This document shows, piece by piece, positions 52,001 through 62,536 of a stretch of 64,000 bases of DNA. The translations under genes were made by a program, and so were the position numbers. Location of the stretch: contig ML014132.1 in the NCBI GenBank assembly GCA_003615045.1, positions 113,152 through 177,151 of the forward strand. The letters run 5' to 3'. The notes under the pieces were generated by a model. It was not told the origin of the DNA and did no database searches. It saw only the letters and a list, made by a program, of their open reading frames with translations. The DNA comes from Caulochytrium protostelioides (Eukaryota; Chytridiomycota; Caulochytriomycetes; Caulochytriales; Caulochytriaceae). The stretch's first letter is position 1; every line of letters begins with the position of its first letter.

Positions 52001-54496
52001 GCGTCGTCGCGCTGATCGGTAGGCGTGGACGCGGAGGCAGACGTGCCCAGATGATCGTTCGTGTCGCGCTTGCCGCGCAGGGAGGACAACGCACGAGTCT
52101 CCGAGAAAGTGGAGCCGTCGTCACGACGCGACGTGGCGTCTGCCGCCGACACGGTCGAGCCCGCTGAAGCAGCCGTAGCCGCGGGCGCCGTCGCGGCCAT
52201 CATGACGGCCGTGGCCTCGGCCATGATGCGTCCGCTGCGCCATTTGACCCCGCACTTGTTGCACAGACTGGATTTACCGAGGGGGCCACGGCGCCACATC
52301 GGCGTGCTGCTGGCGCCGCAGTAACCGCAGACCTTCTCGCCGGCGGCGTTGCGCGCCGTGCCGTCAACACGGGCCACAATGATGCCAATCGCCTCGGGCG
52401 ACATGAATGGCACCGGCAGATCAGCCGGTGCGACGTTCGCATACGCGGCCGCAAGGGCGTCCGCCTTCTGCGCCGGCGTCAGCGCCGCGGTCGACGTGCT
52501 GCCGCTGCCCTCCGCCGCCGCGTCATCGGCTCGGCGGCCTCGCTTCGTGTCGGCAGCCAGCGCCGCCCCGGGACGCTCGGGCAGCTCGAGGCCGAGCTTG
52601 CGCTTGCGCGTGCGGCCGCGCCCCACACGGCCCATCTCGCCGCTGGCGTGGTGCGCGTCGTGGGACAGCCGCTCCGATTCACGGGTCGGGCTGGAAGGCA
52701 CCGAGCCGCCGCTCGGGCGCGGGGAAGAGCCGTCGTCGCGGTCATGCGCAGGGCCGTGGCCGCGACGCGCGCTGCTCCGCAGCGACGTGGCGCGGGAGGG
52801 CGTGGCAGCCGCGGTCGTGGGGAGGGGCGAGGGGGACTCCACTTTGAGCGAGGCCGGGTAGGGCGCCTGCGCCGCAGAAAGGGCCGGTGAGGGGCTCGGG
52901 GAGTGGGAATGTTGCTGCTGCTGGCGCAGCGAGGATCGAGTGGCGGCCGGCGTCGCGATGGCGTGGCCCTCGGGTTCTGGGATGTTCTTGGGGGCTTGGC
53001 CAAACTGTTCGCGCCACAGACGCACAAAGTACTGGAGAAGAATGATGCCCTGGCGGTAGATGGGATGCGAAGGCGGGTTGAAGAGAAAGCAGTTGCGGAA
53101 GACGAGCAGAATCGCGTCGGCGCACGCATCCGGCGTGGCATAGGTGTCCCGTGCGGCCAGCCGCGCCGCCACCGTGCCCAAGTCCATCGGCGTGTCGATC
53201 ACAGCAACATACTCGGGAACCAGCTGTACGTCAACCGGCTCGAGGAAGGGCCAAGCCGAGGGGTGCTTCTGCAGCCGCTTGACCATCGCTTCCAGCTTAC
53301 TGGTCTGCGCGGCACTGAGAGTGGGCAGCCCGGTCGGCGTCGTGGATCGGGTTGCCGCAGCCGAGACCGGCACGGACGTTGACGCCAAGACGGATGCTGA
53401 CGGCGCGGAGGACGGTGATGGCGATGCGTCGCGCGACGAAGGCGGCGAGATCGAAGATGACGCCGTCGTCGTCGCCGCCTCTTGGGGCATCGACGCCGGC
53501 GACGCCGGCGCGGGAGACATCGGTGCGAGAGATGCTGATGCGGGCGATGTTGATGACGGCGACGCCGATGACGGCGACAACGTCGCGTGGGGCGCCCCGG
53601 TGGATGGCGCTTCTAATCCGTTGTTTGGCTTGGTCGGAAGAACACCCACCGACTCCGTCGCGGGGGCCACCGGGTCCGAACCGCCGTGGGGCGGCGTCAG
53701 CACGTGACGGTCCTCTCCCATCGACCGGACCGACCCCAGCGTGGGCGCGCCGACCGACGACGCATCATCCAGGTCCAGGTCGGCGGGATCGTCCAGTGAA
53801 GCGCGTGCTGCATGGGAGTGTGAGGCAGAGGTCGACGTCGACGTCAAGGTAGACGGAGCAGTGGGCGACGAGGCAGACAGCGGCGTTGTCGAGGGTGTCA
53901 CCAGGTGGGGATGCCCATGGGCGGCGACCGTTGGCGGGCCGGTCGCGAGGGCGCCGCGACGACGCATCGTGCGCGTCACCACCAAGGATGGCGGCGGCGG
54001 CGGCGGCGTAGACAAGTCATCCGTGCCCGCTTGCTCATCGTCGTGCTCGCTGTCGACCGCATCGTCGTTCGCATCATCCATGAGATCATGGTGTACCTGC
54101 TCGTGCGTGTCATCCTCAACGTCGTCTGCTTCCGCAGCCGGCGCCACGGCGGGCTTCGCCCCAGGGTCACGCGAGGCCATGAGCGTCGCGGTGGGAACCA
54201 GCGCGTCGCATGGTGGAGAGAGCGGCAGTGCCTCATCGGGGTCGGCCTTGTGCGCCATGTGTCGAGCTAGCGGGGTCGCCGAAGTCGCTACACTGCTCGG
54301 GTCTGCACCCCGTGTGGTCCGCGAAGCACCTAGACGTCGCTTGGCCAAACGTGCGGACGCCCCGGTGGCTGAACGCTTCGGCGAGCGGGAAGAAGCACCA
54401 GCGTCACTGTCATGGTCGCTGTCGCTCGCATGACCCTCACTCAGGTCGTCGCCGTCCGGGTCTGAATCGTCTGAATCGGCTTCACTATGGCTGTTG

Positions 54497-54547
<51 letters not shown>

Positions 54548-54933
54548 GAGCGAGATGATGACGACGACGACGACGACGATGACGACCCATGTCTCGAGGC
54601 GGTGGTTGAGTCATGCGATTCACCATCGTGAGACGGTGATGGAGATGGCGAGCCGCGGCGCCGAAGGGCGGGCCGGGGCATACCGCGGGTGGCCGTGGCA
54701 CGCGGGTGGCTGGTCGCGATCGCGCCGACCGCAGGGCGACGTGCCGGTCCATGAGTGAACCCGCCACCGCGCCGTCGGCCACGCGTCGCTGTGGCCGCGA
54801 GAGCGCGGCGCGTGGGTGACGGCGCGGCGGGGGACGGCGCGGTGGCAGGCGACGCGGTGCCCGCCGCGCCCGCTGGCTCCAGGAAGGCTGGGTCGGCGGC
54901 GTTTGCCCGGAGGTGTTTGATCGAGAGCGGCAT
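49009..54933 (-). CDS. large chromatin/transcription protein with bromodomain and GATA zinc finger
   Basis: A protein of 1,974 aa, single exon, from the ATG at 54933 ([20 protein letters not shown]); an earlier in-frame ATG at 55053 is possible. In order: basic N-terminus; long Ser run (about 112-148, partly from a CTG tract); acidic regions; a bromodomain (about 540-650) with [31 protein letters not shown] and [15 protein letters not shown], which keeps the Asn that binds acetyl-lysine; then a GATA-type zinc finger with C869-x2-C872-x18-C891-x2-C894 ([19 protein letters not shown], then LCNKCGVKW). The rest is low complexity with acidic patches ([15 protein letters not shown]). A protein that reads acetylated histones and binds GATA sites would act in chromatin-linked transcription control. 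I know of no standard family with this pair, so it is left unnamed. Start position is the main uncertainty. Confidence 0.85.
54489..54546. repeat. CTG/CAG triplet tract encoding poly-Ser
   Basis: Fourteen pure CTG units (54503-54544) with imperfect units before them. Read from the minus strand in the gene's frame they are AGC codons, giving part of the serine run of the bromodomain-GATA protein. Confidence 0.85.
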
Positions 54934-55761
54934 GGCGAGGCCACGCGGGGCCTGGCCCGACCCGACCCGACCAGACTCGGCCAAAGCGCGCTGGGTCGAG
55001 CGCGACGGATGCGGACGAAGGGTGCCGGCGACCGGGGGTCCGAGTGCGACCATGCGACAAGGCCCGGACCGTCGGTGGATCCCAGCCCGACGACGGCGGG
55101 CCTGGTCCGGTGCACTCACGGAGGCCTGACGCAGCGCCAGCGCGCAGACGGGTGATCGTGCGACCCCAGGACGCTCGCACGCACGCGCGCGCTGGTGTGT
55201 CCCGGCGGCAACCGCGTCCGTGCTCGGCGGCCCACCGTGAGACGGACTCGGTCGGCGTGGCAATAGGGGGTACCGGAGAATGAGGCCACCCGAAGCGTTC
55301 GCTTGGCCGAGATATCAGGGATCGACGGTCACGGCCCCTGCAGGGCGAGGGGGAGGTGGCGCCAGGCGCGCGGTCGAATCGGACGGGACGGGAGACTCGG
55401 GACCACAAATGGCACGAGATGTGTGAGAGAGACGGCACGAGTCAGACGGTGGTCCCGACGCATCCGGCGTCGCCTCGAATCGTTGGGAAGGGTCTGAAGA
55501 GCGTGAATCGCTGGAGGACTCCTGAGCCAGCCCGGGCGTCCGCCAAGTCGCTGCGTGGCTGGGCCGTGCGACCGTTTTCCCCCCACACGCCCCTCGCTCG
55601 AGGGGCCGCGGACCGGGTGCACCCTGGCCCTGGACCCGCCGGTCGACGCGACGGCGTCCACGTGCGGGTCCCTGCGCCGAGGCGTCCAGTATGAATGGAC
55701 GCCGCGCGCTGTGGTGGCGTCGGCGGCGTCGGCGTGCGACGGCGACGGCGGCGGCGGCGGC

Positions 55762-55792
<31 letters not shown>

Positions 55793-56555
55793 CTCAGGAC
55801 CCGTCCGTGGCCACGTTGAGTGAACGGCGGGCGCCGGCCCAGGACACCCCTCGCGGCGAGCGCACGGAGCGCGAGACAGGGGACGTGACCGCGCCACGGG
55901 CGGCGCCTCACGTCACCGGACGCGCCAGCGGCCGCCCACGGGTCAGCAGCGACCACACGGGATCCGACCGGAAGGCGCCGGCCGCTCCCATCCATAGAAA
56001 AAGGAACGGACCCACGGCCGCGCGGCCCTGTCGCGTGTGGCGCGTGAGGGGCTCCCCGCCGGCCCCGTGGGCATCCAGCCACAGGGGGCCACAGGGGGCT
56101 GCGCCACCGCGGTGGACCCCCTCCCGCAGGCGTGACGGGGCTGCGTGACTGCGCCACCGTTGGATCGAGCGGTCGAACGGTCGATCCGTGGCAGGACGCG
56201 ACCGCCAGACGGCAAGGCGCCGGGGCCCGGGCCCCCGACCGGACGCCGGGTCGCCCGTGGCGAAGCGACGACGGAACAGGCGGAACCGGTCGGTGAGGAG
56301 GCGTCGGCGACAGGACGATCGATCGTGCTCCTCAAATTCGCGCCAGCGGCGCGACGATCCATCACGACGCGTCAGTCCCCATGGGCGGATCGACCCCGCG
56401 TCGTGGCTGGGCGCCGGATGCGCGTCTGCCGATCCGGAGAGAGAGGGTCGGGAGCAGTCGGCACCCCGCGATCCACGCGACTGTTCCTGGTACCTCCGTG
56501 GTGTCGCTACCATCACCTTTTTTTTTCCCGGTTTGACCCACGTCTCTGTGGCGTC
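54934..56555. other. intergenic between divergent bromodomain-GATA and CCDC47 genes
   Basis: It should hold both promoters. A GGCGAC-type hexamer repeat lies at 55735-55795. Long open stretches on both strands (minus 56157-55315, plus 55555-56148) come from high GC and the hexamer repeat; none has a recognisable domain. Confidence 0.5.
55735..55795. repeat. GGCGAC/GGCGGC hexamer repeat
   Basis: About ten GGC and GAC triplets alternate in imperfect hexamers. It is outside any supported gene. Confidence 0.7.
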
Positions 56556-58288
56556 ATGGCCTCCCGTGCACCGGCGACCGCCGGGCGACCCAGTCCACGA
56601 TGGGTCCTGGTTGCCTCTATGTCCCTGCTGCTGCTCAGCATGGCGCCAGCCGTCGTAACGGCCTCGTCGGGTAAGTCTGAGGCATCTGAGCACCATCGAT
56701 CGATGGATGGATAAAGAGATGGATGATGAGTGTTTACGGGAGCCATGACTGACGCTCTGGAGGACGCTCTCGCATGGTTTGACTGGGTCACGTAGCCAAG
56801 GTGGACGAGGCCATGACCCACCACCCGAACGCGATGGACCCGCTGGGACCCGTGGCGATGGCGCTGCTGCGCGACCGTCAGTGGCGCATCCGTATGCTTC
56901 GCGCCCACAATTTCCGACCGGACCTCCTCATCGTCGGTCTGTTCTGCGCGTACCTCGGCTACTGGTACCTCGCCAAGACGCGTCAGCGCCGGCGCATGGA
57001 GGCGTTCGCGGAAGCCGTCGTGCCCGTGCTGCGCGCTCGCTTTGCGGAGGTCGGCATCGTGCCCACCTCCCAGCGCCAGGTGGCTCGCGCCCAGCGCCAG
57101 GCCGCCCGCCGCGAGGTCGATGCGCGCCGTCGCGCCACGGCCGCCGTTTCGACCGCGGCGGCACCGGCTTCCGCAGCGTCGACGATCAGGCGCCGGGGCC
57201 AGCACGCGTCCCAGAGCGATTCGGGGGATCCTGAAACCCGCAACACTACCCGCAGCTCCAGCAGCAGCAGCAGCAGCAGCAGCACGAGCAGTGAGAGCGA
57301 AGAGGACGAGGTCGCGGAACCGCTGCTGGACGGGACGGCGCTGGCGCCGACGGAAGCGCTGCGCATCGATGGACCGACGGACGGCTGGCTGTATGCGACG
57401 GGCCACGCGACGATCGAGCGGTGCCACATCCAGTTGAGTCTCATGCCGCGCCAGGACCTCGTGTCCCGCGCCATCGGCGCGCTCGTGCCCAACTTCGACC
57501 CGCAGGACCGTGTTCACATCCGCTGCACGCTCAACGACCGGCACGCCGACGGCGTCGTGCTGGGCGTGCTCCGCGGCGATCGCGCGGCCGAGATGCGCAA
57601 GCAGCGCTATGACCTCGAGCTGTTCACGCGCGCGCTGGTGCCAAGCGCCGTCCCGGACGATCTGCCGGCAGGCCTGGTGGCGCCGCCGTCGCCGCGACTC
57701 GTGCTCGTGTCCGAGCACGTGGTCTGTTTTAAGGCCGTTTGGGAGGCCTCGCGCCGCGGTCTGAAGCGTCTGCTGCAGCGCGAAGACGCCCTGCTGACCG
57801 AGGCCCGGTCCGGCGATGTGACCGCATCGCGGTTCACGCTGCGCAGCCTCATTGTCACGGACCAGAGCAAGTATACGCCCGCGGACTGGGCCGACTTCAA
57901 CCGCAATGCATACGCCGTCGAAGCCGAGTTGACCCTGCCCATCGCGCTGCTCGACGTAATTGCCCGCACCCGCGGCCAAGCCACGCCCGCTCGCACAGCC
58001 GCCATTCTCGAGTGCGCCGACGTCGTGGTCGCCGTGCTCAATGTGGCGGAGGATGTCGCGGAAGTCGCGCACTGGGTCGATCCCGTCAAGAGCGTGCTGA
58101 CCCGCACGCGCATGGAGGCCGAACACAAGCTCTCGGCCGTACTGAGTCTGACGCAACCTAAGCCGGTTCCGGGCGCGGCGACGAAGGCGCCGACGCCCAG
58201 CGCGAAGCAGCGCGAGCTGCAGCAAGCGAAGCGCGAGCGCCGTGCGAAGCACAAGGCGGCCAAGTCGGGCAAGGTCCGTCTGGGCTGA
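56556..58288 (+). CDS. CCDC47-like ER membrane protein (PAT complex / translocon) with split signal peptide
   Basis: Exons 56556..56670 and 56796..58288 give 535 aa. CCDC47 (calumin, DUF1682) sits in the ER membrane and helps multi-pass membrane proteins fold at the ribosome-bound translocon. Exon 1 encodes a signal peptide: Arg-rich start, hydrophobic core (WVLVASMSLLLLSMAP), small residues AVVTASS. Exon 2 gives a short luminal part, one membrane helix (PDLLIVGLFCAYLGYWYLAK, about 80-98) and a cytosolic domain with an acidic Ser run (about 180-205). It ends with a basic tail (QQAKRERRAKHKAAKSGK) like that of CCDC47. The splice is phase 1 (GTAAGTCT to CACGTAG). Exon 2 alone opens only at a GTG or an internal ATG at 56813 and would lack the signal peptide. 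The luminal segment is much shorter than in animals. Confidence 0.82.
56671..56795 (+). other. intron of the CCDC47-like gene (125 nt)
   Basis: Strong donor GTAAGTCTGA after the signal-peptide codons; acceptor CACGTAG. It is phase 1, the only acceptor nearby that joins the signal-peptide exon in frame to the main exon (the next AG at 56800 gives the wrong phase). Confidence 0.8.
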
Positions 58289-59342
58289 TGCATCCAAAAA
58301 TAATGATACCCTGTTCTCATCGTAGTTACTGAGTATCCTCCGAATGGAGACATCCGATGCCATCGCTCTTTAACCATGCCTCCGGCTTGAACAGCACTCG
58401 GTCAACGTGATCTGTTGAGTGATGCACGGTTGATCGTAAAATTCGTGGTAGGGACTCGTCGATGCGCCGTTTCCGGGAAAGTCGTTCGTTTCCGCGTGAT
58501 CGTTTCCGCATCGACGACGTCGGTCGGCCGTGACTGGCAGCCTGATGGGTGTCCCTCGACGAGCCGACGCTTGTGGCGGTGACGGTCGTGCCGCTGCCCC
58601 CGCACGCCCATGCCACGCGATGGCGTCGCTGCGGCCCCCCATCGTCCCGAGGCCTCTCTTCGCCGCCGCGGCCGCCGTCGCCGTCGCGGCATGATACGTC
58701 GTCAGGGTGGTTGCCTGCGTGCTTGGCCACGATCACGCGTCATTCGTGATCCGCCGTCGCCGTCGCCGTCGCCGTCACCGCCGTAGCGCGCCGACCTGCT
58801 TCCCAGCGGCCGATCCCATGGTCCTGGAAGGAGCACCGGATCGGCCGCTTGATGCGGGGTGCGGCTGGGTAGGTGCCCGGCGGGGGGGCCGGCCCGGGTG
58901 CCATGCGACGCGTTCCCCGCTCGATCCCCAGGGGCGGCCTTTCGATGGGCGGAACCCCTCCAGGGAGGCCTTCGGCGGCCGATCGGCGGCGACCCAATCC
59001 GCCGCTAGGCCGGTTCACCCCGTCGTTGCGATCGCGTCACACGCGTCACACGCGAGGCCTGCGAGGCGGGGTCGCTGCGTGGACGTGCGGAGGCTGCCAC
59101 GCGCTGCCCATCATCGGTGGTTCCAGGCCTCGTGCACGGCCAGTGGGCATCCGCCATCCACGAGCGCGCGGTGGCAAAAGACCCACAGCGCGGACCCACC
59201 CAACCCCAGAACCAGCGGCCGTGGGAGACCGTCGATGTGTCATCCGATGACCCCCGCGGGCTGCGAAGGCAATCGTTCGGGTGAGTCGGTCCAGCTTCTC
59301 TTCGGAATGTGTAGCGCCGAGATTTGCCGCTCCGACCACCGA

Positions 59343-59510
59343 AGATTTGCCGCTCCGACGATTCCGACGATTCCGACGACTCTGGCGACTCCGGCGACTC
59401 CAGCGACTCCGGCGACTCCGGCGACTCCGGCGACTCCGGCGACTCCGACAACTCCGGCGACTCCGACAACTCCGGCGACTCCGACGGTTCCGACGATCAC
59501 GGCGGCGTTG
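59343..59510. repeat. 9-bp tandem array (GACTCCGGC type)
   Basis: About 18 copies of a 9-base unit varying between GATTCCGAC, GACTCCGGC and GACTCCGAC. It is preceded by a direct repeat of GATTTGCCGCTCCGAC. All three plus frames stay open through it (Ser/Asp, Thr/Pro/Ala or Arg/Leu proteins). Confidence 0.85.
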
Positions 59511-60381
59511 CCGCCCGAGGTGCGTTCAAGCAGGACGCCCGGCGAATGAGGTAACGCGACGTAGGGCAAGGGTGCGCGTCGCCTTCGCGGGTCGCCTTCG
59601 TCACTGGATCCACTCACCTCGGCGAGCAACGGGCGGCACCCCTCGAGACGGGAGACGGGAGACGGGAGGGAGCGTCATGTCGATGCCGGAGGGATCGCGC
59701 GTCGACCGAAAACACGGTATTCGCCGCTGCCTCAAGCGGGAGGTGAATCGATGCGGACCCAGCGGGTCGGCACACCACCACCTGGCAAGACGGTCGGCAT
59801 GTCGCGTCGCACCGTTGTTGTGGGGAGCGGCGGGGATTGTAGCCTTCCGCCGCGTGGCTATGTTGGCTGGCGTCGCGTGGCAGCGCTTCCTTGTCCCTCC
59901 ACAAACCCTGGACTGGCCATGGGTTGCGAGGCGTGGAATTCGGCGAGACATCGTGCCTGTGACCCAAGAAGGGCACTTGAATGATGGTCGCCGTGGCCCT
60001 TCCCGTGCCTTCGCCATCCCCAATCGCTTCACCCCGGCATTGCGTTCAGCGTCTCGTTCGAGGCGTTTTTCGGTGGGTCGTCCTGGCTCATGTCCAGGCA
60101 TTGATTTCCTGTGTTATTTTTCATCCTCGGCGGTGCAGGCCCTGCAGGACCGTCGATGGCCCGCCTTTTTCAGGATGCGTATTTTTGGATGTTGTGGTCC
60201 GACGGCGGCTTGGCGCGGGCGGCTGAGCCGCCAGGCACCGTGTGCCGAGACATCCCGCACCCGAGCGCGCTCGGGCCTGGCGACACCCGCGGATAGAAAA
60301 AAACATAGAAAACGCGATCGCCGCTCGGGAGGTGATGAAACGAAGCCCACGTCGGCCCGTCATGGCCGCCACAGATGACCG

Positions 60382-60440
60382 TGGCCTGGCCTAGCCTGGC
60401 CTGGCCTGGCCTGGCCTGGCCTGGCCTGGCCTGGCCTGGC
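60382..60440. repeat. (GGCCT)n pentanucleotide array
   Basis: About eleven copies of GGCCT with one variant (AGCCT). It is outside any supported gene and produces open frames on both strands. Confidence 0.9.
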
Positions 60441-62448
60441 CGGACCCGGCCGGCAGGGTGCGGCGTCGGGACCAGCGGGGGGCGATGGCACCGGCCAGCG
60501 AGGCTTCGACCTCGCGGGACGCTGGTCGGCGCCGCAGCGGGGGCGCCGCGCAGCCGTCCAGCCACGCGCATAACGCGCGACACCGGCGACCGTATGAATG
60601 GCGGCCGACGGCTGCGCGTTGCCAGAGGCGTTTCTTCGTGTCGAGGCTGCCAGGCGCCGCGGGACGCCGGAGCGCCGCGCCCGGCAGAGGAAGCTCGGCG
60701 AGGCGGCGCGCACGGGAACGCCGCCTCGGCCGCGCGCGACCCTGTGCCCGAGCGCGGCGCCGGCCGATGGGACGCCGACGGGGTGTGATGACGTGGACGC
60801 CCTCCACGTGTGCCGGCGAGAGGCGCGGCTGCCGGCACCCTGCCGACACGGGCGTGCATGAGGAAGCTGCCGGCGAGGACGGAGCCGCGCGGGGCCCCAG
60901 GCGCCATCCCACAGGCCGATCCGGCATAAGCGTGGCCATCGCGTGGCATGCGCTGCTCCGCTCGTGGCGGCGGATCGTACCGTGCCGTGTTAAACCGCCG
61001 TCGGCATCGGTAGGATCTGCCGAAGCATCTGCCGCTCGTGGTCGGTTCCTGCTGAGTAGACTTTCATCCCTGCATCGCGCCGGTCCGGCTGGTGCAGTGA
61101 CGGTCACGCCCGGCATCGTGACGATTTGGATCCGTTGCACCCCCGCTTCTGCATCCGTCCTAGAGCAGATCACCGCCGAGGATCCCGAGACAGCGCAGCG
61201 ATCTGGGGACCAACGGACGGCGACGGCGACCACAGACTTGTGGGGGCTCACAGCACCACCACCCCGCCGTTCACGATTCCGCCCCGCCATCCGTATAACA
61301 CGGGATCGCCGACCGCTTGCCGCGCGTCTCGTAGCTCCGTTGACGGAGGACTTGAGCTTCCGCCCGTTCCGACGCCGCCGCCGCTGCTGGCTCGCGACAT
61401 CCCGCTCCATCGCCGCGTGGACTTGTCTCTTTCCTCTGCCTGGCCCACTCAGTGCCGTCTGCCTCCCGACTCCAACCCCTACCCAGCCCCCATCGCCGCC
61501 CCCTCGCCGTCTCTCCTTCCTTGCTTCTTGCCGCCGCCGCCGCGCGTCTGCTGCTTGCTGCTGCTTGCTGCTGCTGTCGGTACCGTCTCGGTCGTTGCCG
61601 CCGCCGTCGCCATCGCCGTCGCCATCGCCATCGCCACATTGCCGCCGCCGTCGCGGCCGCCGCCGCCGCCGCCGCCGTCGGTGGTGGTGCTGCTGCTTGT
61701 CTCTTGCCGCCCCCTCTTGCCCGCCTTTCTGCTGGTCGATCGGGGCGGCCGCCGGTCTTTCCGCCGGGCATTGTCTCGCGTCGCCTCGCACGCGAAGGCG
61801 AGGCAGCGGCCGCGTGAGCCCGCGGCGGCCGCCGCGACCGCCCGAAGGCTTCGCCGACGTGGCCAGCGCGCGGCGGCAAAGGCCGAAGGGACTGTCGCCG
61901 TGCAGACAACGTGGTCCGGGGGACAGCACCTGCATACCGAGGCCCCCGGGTCTCCTGGCCCTGGCACAACAGCCCACGGCGCGTGTTGTCGATCATTTGA
62001 CTTCTCGGGCGGCGGCTGTGACGTCGTCGGTGGCCGCGTCGACGTGACGGCGGCGTCGGCCATCGCGGGGGGGTCGGTAGATCCTAGCGACACCGCCCGG
62101 CGTGCGCGTCCTGTTACACACTCGGGGGAAGGGGAGCACAAGAGCGACGGCCGAGCGGGTCGCCGCGATTCCCGGTTCCACCGCGTGGCAAACACGTGGT
62201 AGGCCCCGTGGACCGTGCTCGTCCGCGGCGGCTGCCGCCGCCGTCGCCGCCGCCCACGCGCCGTCGGGATCGTCGGATCGAACGAAGCAGGGGGTGTCGA
62301 GGTCGCACCGGAACGCCAAAGCCAAGGCCCATGGGACACGAGCCCGCGTGGATCGGTTCGGCTGAACGTGGAGACGCTTCCTCGGCTAAAAAACGAGCTC
62401 GGCCAACGCCGCGACGACGGCGCCGCCTCCGTGATCTTGGGAGGGAGC

Positions 62449-62510
62449 GCTGCCAGTGCCGCTGCCAGTGCCGCTGCCAGTGCCGCTGCCCGTGCCGCTG
62501 CCAGTGCCGC
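62449..62510. repeat. 12-bp tandem array (GCCGCTGCCAGT type)
   Basis: Five copies of a 12-base unit with one CAGT-to-CCGT variant, just upstream of the homeodomain reading frame. Confidence 0.85.
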
Positions 62511-62536
62511 GCCATCGCCGCGCAACGGAAAGGGTC

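Larger units (their letters stand above)
58289..62536. other. 4.2-kb region of simple repeats, no supported gene
   Basis: It lies between the CCDC47-like and homeodomain genes. It contains a 9-bp tandem array (59343-59510), a (GGCCT)n array (60382-60440), GCC-rich tracts near 61590-61690 and a 12-bp array (62449-62510). Open stretches of about 530 codons on both strands across 60391-62047 have no domain and mirror each other, a sign of GC-driven chance. The last part is presumably the homeodomain gene's promoter and leader. Confidence 0.45.

Noticed and set aside
59343-59510. CRISPR-like array
   Set aside because: The units are contiguous 9-mers without spacers, in a eukaryotic genome; it is a minisatellite.
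60391-62047. Overlapping open frames of about 530 codons on both strands
   Set aside because: They sit over GGCCT and GCC repeats, overlap each other and encode Arg/Pro/Ala-rich sequence without domains; GC-driven chance is the simplest explanation.
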